Origin: Paenibacillus oceani
GTDB lineage: Bacteria > Bacillota > Bacilli > Paenibacillales > NBRC-103111
Assembly (NCBI RefSeq): GCF_014705615.1
Contig: NZ_JACXJA010000042.1
Location: 1 to 64,000, forward strand
Length of the DNA stretch: 64,000 nucleotides
Direction of reading: 5' to 3'
Shown piece after piece: positions 61,607 through 64,000 of this stretch. How positions within the stretch are numbered: the stretch's first letter is position 1; each line of letters starts with the position of its first letter. The notes below the pieces were generated by a model that was not told the origin of the DNA, did not search any database, and saw only the letters and a program-made list of their open reading frames with translations. Position numbers and translations under genes: made by a program.

Positions 61607-63223
61607 ATGGCAACCCCAGTAATTATTTTTGACACGACTTTACGGGATGGAACGCAAGGGGAAGGAATCAGCCTTTCCGTCGAGGACAAATTGAAAATCG
61701 CCCAAAAGCTCGACCGTCTGGGCGTTCATTATATTGAAGGCGGATGGCCGGGCAGCAACGGCAAAGACATCGAATTTTTTCACCGCTCCAAAGAGCTGAA
61801 CCTGACCCACGCCAAAGTGACGGCATTCGGCAGCACCCGCCGGAAAGACTCGAAGGCGGAAACCGATCCGAATCTGAACCGTCTCGTCGAATCCGGTGTC
61901 AGCGTGGCGACGATCTTCGGCAAATCGTGGGATTTCCATGTCCATACAGCGATTCAGACGTCGCTTGAAGAAAATTTGAACATGATTTACGACTCGGTCC
62001 GCTATTTGAAGAGTCAAGGACTTGAAGTGATTTATGACGCGGAGCATTTCTTCGACGGATTCAAGAACAATCCGGAATACGCGCTGGCCACGATTCAGAA
62101 AGCGGAAGCGGCAGGCGCCGACTGGGTCGTCCTGTGCGATACGAATGGCGGCTCCCTGCCCGGCGAAGTGTCGGATATCGTCAAGACGGTATGCAGCAAG
62201 CTGAAAACGCCGGTCGGCATTCACGCTCATAACGATTGCGAACTGGCGGTCGCCAACAGTCTGGCCGCCGTTCAGGCCGGCGCGCGGCAAGTACAAGGGA
62301 CGATCAACGGCTTCGGCGAGCGCTGCGGCAATGCCAATCTATGCTCCGTCATTCCGAACCTGCAGCTCAAGCTCGACTACAACTGCGTATCCGAACAGCA
62401 GCTTCAGAGCCTGACCTCGGTCGCCAGATACGTCAGCGAGATCGCAAATGTCAACATGGCGGTCAATCAGCCGTTCGTCGGCTCAGCCGCTTTTGCCCAT
62501 AAGGGAGGCATTCACGTCTCGGCGATTATGCGACACGCCAAAACGTACGAGCATATTGTGCCCGAGCTGGTCGGCAACAAGCAGCGCGTGCTCGTATCTG
62601 AGCTCGCCGGACAGAGCAATCTGCTGGTCAAGGCGCAAGAGCTCAATCTCGATATGAGCAACGAGACGAATCAAACGAAGCAAATTATCGAGAAAATCAA
62701 GGAGCTGGAGCATCAAGGCTACCAGTTCGAAGGAGCGGACGCTTCGCTGGAGCTGTTGCTGCGCCGAGCGTTCGGCGATATCGAAGATATTTTCACGATG
62801 GAGTCGTTCAAGCTGATCGTCGCCAAATCGCCGGGAGACTCGGTCGTATCGGAAGCGATCGTGAAGATGAAAGTTCACGGGGAGACGGTATATACGGCGG
62901 CCGAAGGCAACGGACCGGTAAACGCGCTGGATAACGCCCTTCGCAAAGCGCTCGTCCAATTTTATCCGGATATTCGCGACATGCATCTGTCCGACTACAA
63001 AGTCCGCGTCATTAATGAAAAAGACGCTACTGCGGCGAAGGTTCGCGTATTGATCGAATCGACCGACATCAACAATACATGGAGTACGGTAGGCGTATCC
63101 GAGAACATTATCGAAGCAAGCTGGGAAGCGCTGCTGGACAGTATCCGCTATGCGCTGATCGGCAAAACCCGGATTGAACCGCAGGCGGACCGGCAAGCAC
63201 AGCTGGGACTTGTCAATCACTGA
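61607..63223 (+). CDS. cimA: (R)-citramalate synthase
   Basis: A 538-residue enzyme of the LeuA superfamily that condenses pyruvate and acetyl-CoA to citramalate, feeding isoleucine synthesis without threonine. Marks are FDTTLRDGTQGEGISLSVED, IEGGWPGSNGKD, FGKSWDFHV, LCDTNGGSLPGEV, HAHNDCELAVANSLA and the C-terminal LeuA dimer regulatory domain. GKSWDFHV separates citramalate synthases from isopropylmalate synthases. GGAGGAGG precedes the ATG at 61607. TATAAT at about 61552 may be a -10. Confidence 0.93.
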   Translation: MATPVIIFDTTLRDGTQGEGISLSVEDKLKIAQKLDRLGVHYIEGGWPGSNGKDIEFFHRSKELNLTHAKVTAFGSTRRKDSKAETDPNLNRLVESGVSVATIFGKSWDFHVHTAIQTSLEENLNMIYDSVRYLKSQGLEVIYDAEHFFDGFKNNPEYALATIQKAEAAGADWVVLCDTNGGSLPGEVSDIVKTVCSKLKTPVGIHAHNDCELAVANSLAAVQAGARQVQGTINGFGERCGNANLCSVIPNLQLKLDYNCVSEQQLQSLTSVARYVSEIANVNMAVNQPFVGSAAFAHKGGIHVSAIMRHAKTYEHIVPELVGNKQRVLVSELAGQSNLLVKAQELNLDMSNETNQTKQIIEKIKELEHQGYQFEGADASLELLLRRAFGDIEDIFTMESFKLIVAKSPGDSVVSEAIVKMKVHGETVYTAAEGNGPVNALDNALRKALVQFYPDIRDMHLSDYKVRVINEKDATAAKVRVLIESTDINNTWSTVGVSENIIEASWEALLDSIRYALIGKTRIEPQADRQAQLGLVNH

Positions 63224-63301
63224 CGCCTCCGGAAACGGGAAACGGAACTGGCATAAGCAGGAACAATCAGACGATACGCGCGTTATCTTTATAGAAATGC
63301 G

Positions 63302-63331
63302 AAAAAGCTGCCCTTAACGGGGCAGCTTTTT
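63302..63331. terminator. Bidirectional terminator between cimA and resA-like gene
   Basis: AAAAAGCTGCC / GGCAGCTTTTT stem with short loop, between convergent genes. Confidence 0.88.
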
Positions 63332-63347
63332 CGCATAGGATAGCGAT

Positions 63348-63881
63348 TCAGGAATCGATCATTTTTTTGATCCGCTTCTCCAGTTCATCCGGATGCAAAA
63401 TGCTGAATCCGTCGCGGATCACGCCGTTTTTGTCGACCAGATACGTCATCGGAATTCCGCTAATCCGGTACAACTCCCCTACCTTGCCGTCCGAATCGAG
63501 CAGCACCGGGAAGGTGAATTCGAAATGTTTGACGAACGACTTGATGTTGTCCATCCGGTCGCTGGCTGTCATATTAACCGCATAGAAATCGATCTGGTCT
63601 TTGTATTTGTTGTACAAATGGGCCAAATCCGGCGCTTCGAGCTCGCAAGGTCCGCACCAGGACGCCCAGAAATTCATAAGCAGCGGCTTCTCCCGCGCTC
63701 CCCCGACCTCATACACGCTGCCGTCCAGCGCGGTCAGCTTGAAGCCCGGAGCCATATAATTCGGCTTGGGGGCCGCTTCCTTCGAAACCGACGCTTGACG
63801 GTCACCGAAACTGACATTTTGATAAACGGCAAAACCGACAAGAACTAGAACGACTGCAAGGATCCATATGTTACGTTTCAT
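63348..63881 (-). CDS. resA: ResA/TlpA-type thiol-disulfide oxidoreductase
   Basis: A 177-residue membrane-anchored thioredoxin. One N-terminal membrane segment (about 3-20) is followed by a TlpA-like fold with active site FWASWCGPCELEAPDL and the cis-proline region ISGIPMTYLVDKNGVI. ResA reduces apocytochrome c for haem attachment outside the membrane. No cytochrome maturation genes lie in the window, so another reductase role is possible. The ATG is near AGGGAACTTGGGATAAG, a weak ribosome-binding site. Confidence 0.88.
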   Translation of the reverse strand: MKRNIWILAVVLVLVGFAVYQNVSFGDRQASVSKEAAPKPNYMAPGFKLTALDGSVYEVGGAREKPLLMNFWASWCGPCELEAPDLAHLYNKYKDQIDFYAVNMTASDRMDNIKSFVKHFEFTFPVLLDSDGKVGELYRISGIPMTYLVDKNGVIRDGFSILHPDELEKRIKKMIDS

Positions 63882-64000
63882 CTTATCCCAAGTTCCCTTC
63901 CCGCCGAAATTACGATCCGGTCTTTATCGCAATTCGTGCTGTATGGTGTGAATCGATCTGTCGTCTTATTCTTTATATTATAGTCTTTTCGGGACGATTT

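Overview
The window reads as chromosomal DNA of an endospore-forming, low-to-moderate GC Firmicute of the Paenibacillaceae (Paenibacillus/Cohnella type). Supporting signs are strong GGAGG ribosome-binding sites with frequent GTG and TTG starts, a YjcZ-like 30-residue sporulation peptide, YhaO/YhaN, a RelQ-type alarmone synthetase, ResA, a YkvI-type carrier and copper-amine-oxidase-like stalk domains on a secreted protein. No rRNA, CRISPR array, intact prophage or intact insertion sequence was seen.

Layout. 0.4-5.6 kb: a minus-strand operon of two zinc-ribbon-bearing ABC exporter halves and a DUF1854 protein. 6.0-9.8 kb: argS, a DUF1361 membrane protein and an HD-GYP protein. 10.4-13.5 kb: a SufR-like regulator divergent from an MFS exporter, then remnants of an iron-regulated locus (truncated flavin monooxygenase, Fur-box promoter, FhuF-like fragment). 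13.6-22.2 kb: a compositionally distinct island ending at an intact tRNA-Leu(CAG), with a decayed tyrosine recombinase beside the tRNA. It carries a two-component system, a lipoprotein, an LCP ligase-type protein, an OatA-like O-acyltransferase and a DUF418 membrane protein. Three exact WalR-type boxes sit at promoters inside it. 22.4-29.2 kb: small conserved proteins, cbiZ-like, xpt, a lipoprotein, a YkvI carrier and an EamA transporter. 29.5-36.6 kb: YhaN/YhaO DNA-repair pair, a MerR-methyltransferase fusion with a clear operator, and a glycosyltransferase. 36.8-49.4 kb: a diguanylate cyclase, RNA-modification enzymes, an unrecognised acidic protein with three internal repeats, thioredoxin-like protein, RelQ, pyrD, a ceramidase-like protein and a LysR regulator.

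49.4-58.4 kb is the most unusual region. An L,D-transpeptidase is followed (against the coordinates) by a secreted NHL-repeat protein, a secreted protein with a C-terminal dockerin-like module, a secreted FecR protein with coiled coil and a C-terminal cohesin-like domain, and a CHASE2 adenylate/guanylate cyclase. The tight packing suggests one cell-surface assembly and signalling system. The window ends with ferredoxin, mobB overlapping dinB, cimA and resA.

A dispersed intergenic repeat of about 185 bases occurs three times in the same orientation (10.1, 29.2 and 58.8 kb). It contains nested inverted copies of a short motif.

All functions are inferred by reading translated sequence and recalling protein families; no database search was run.
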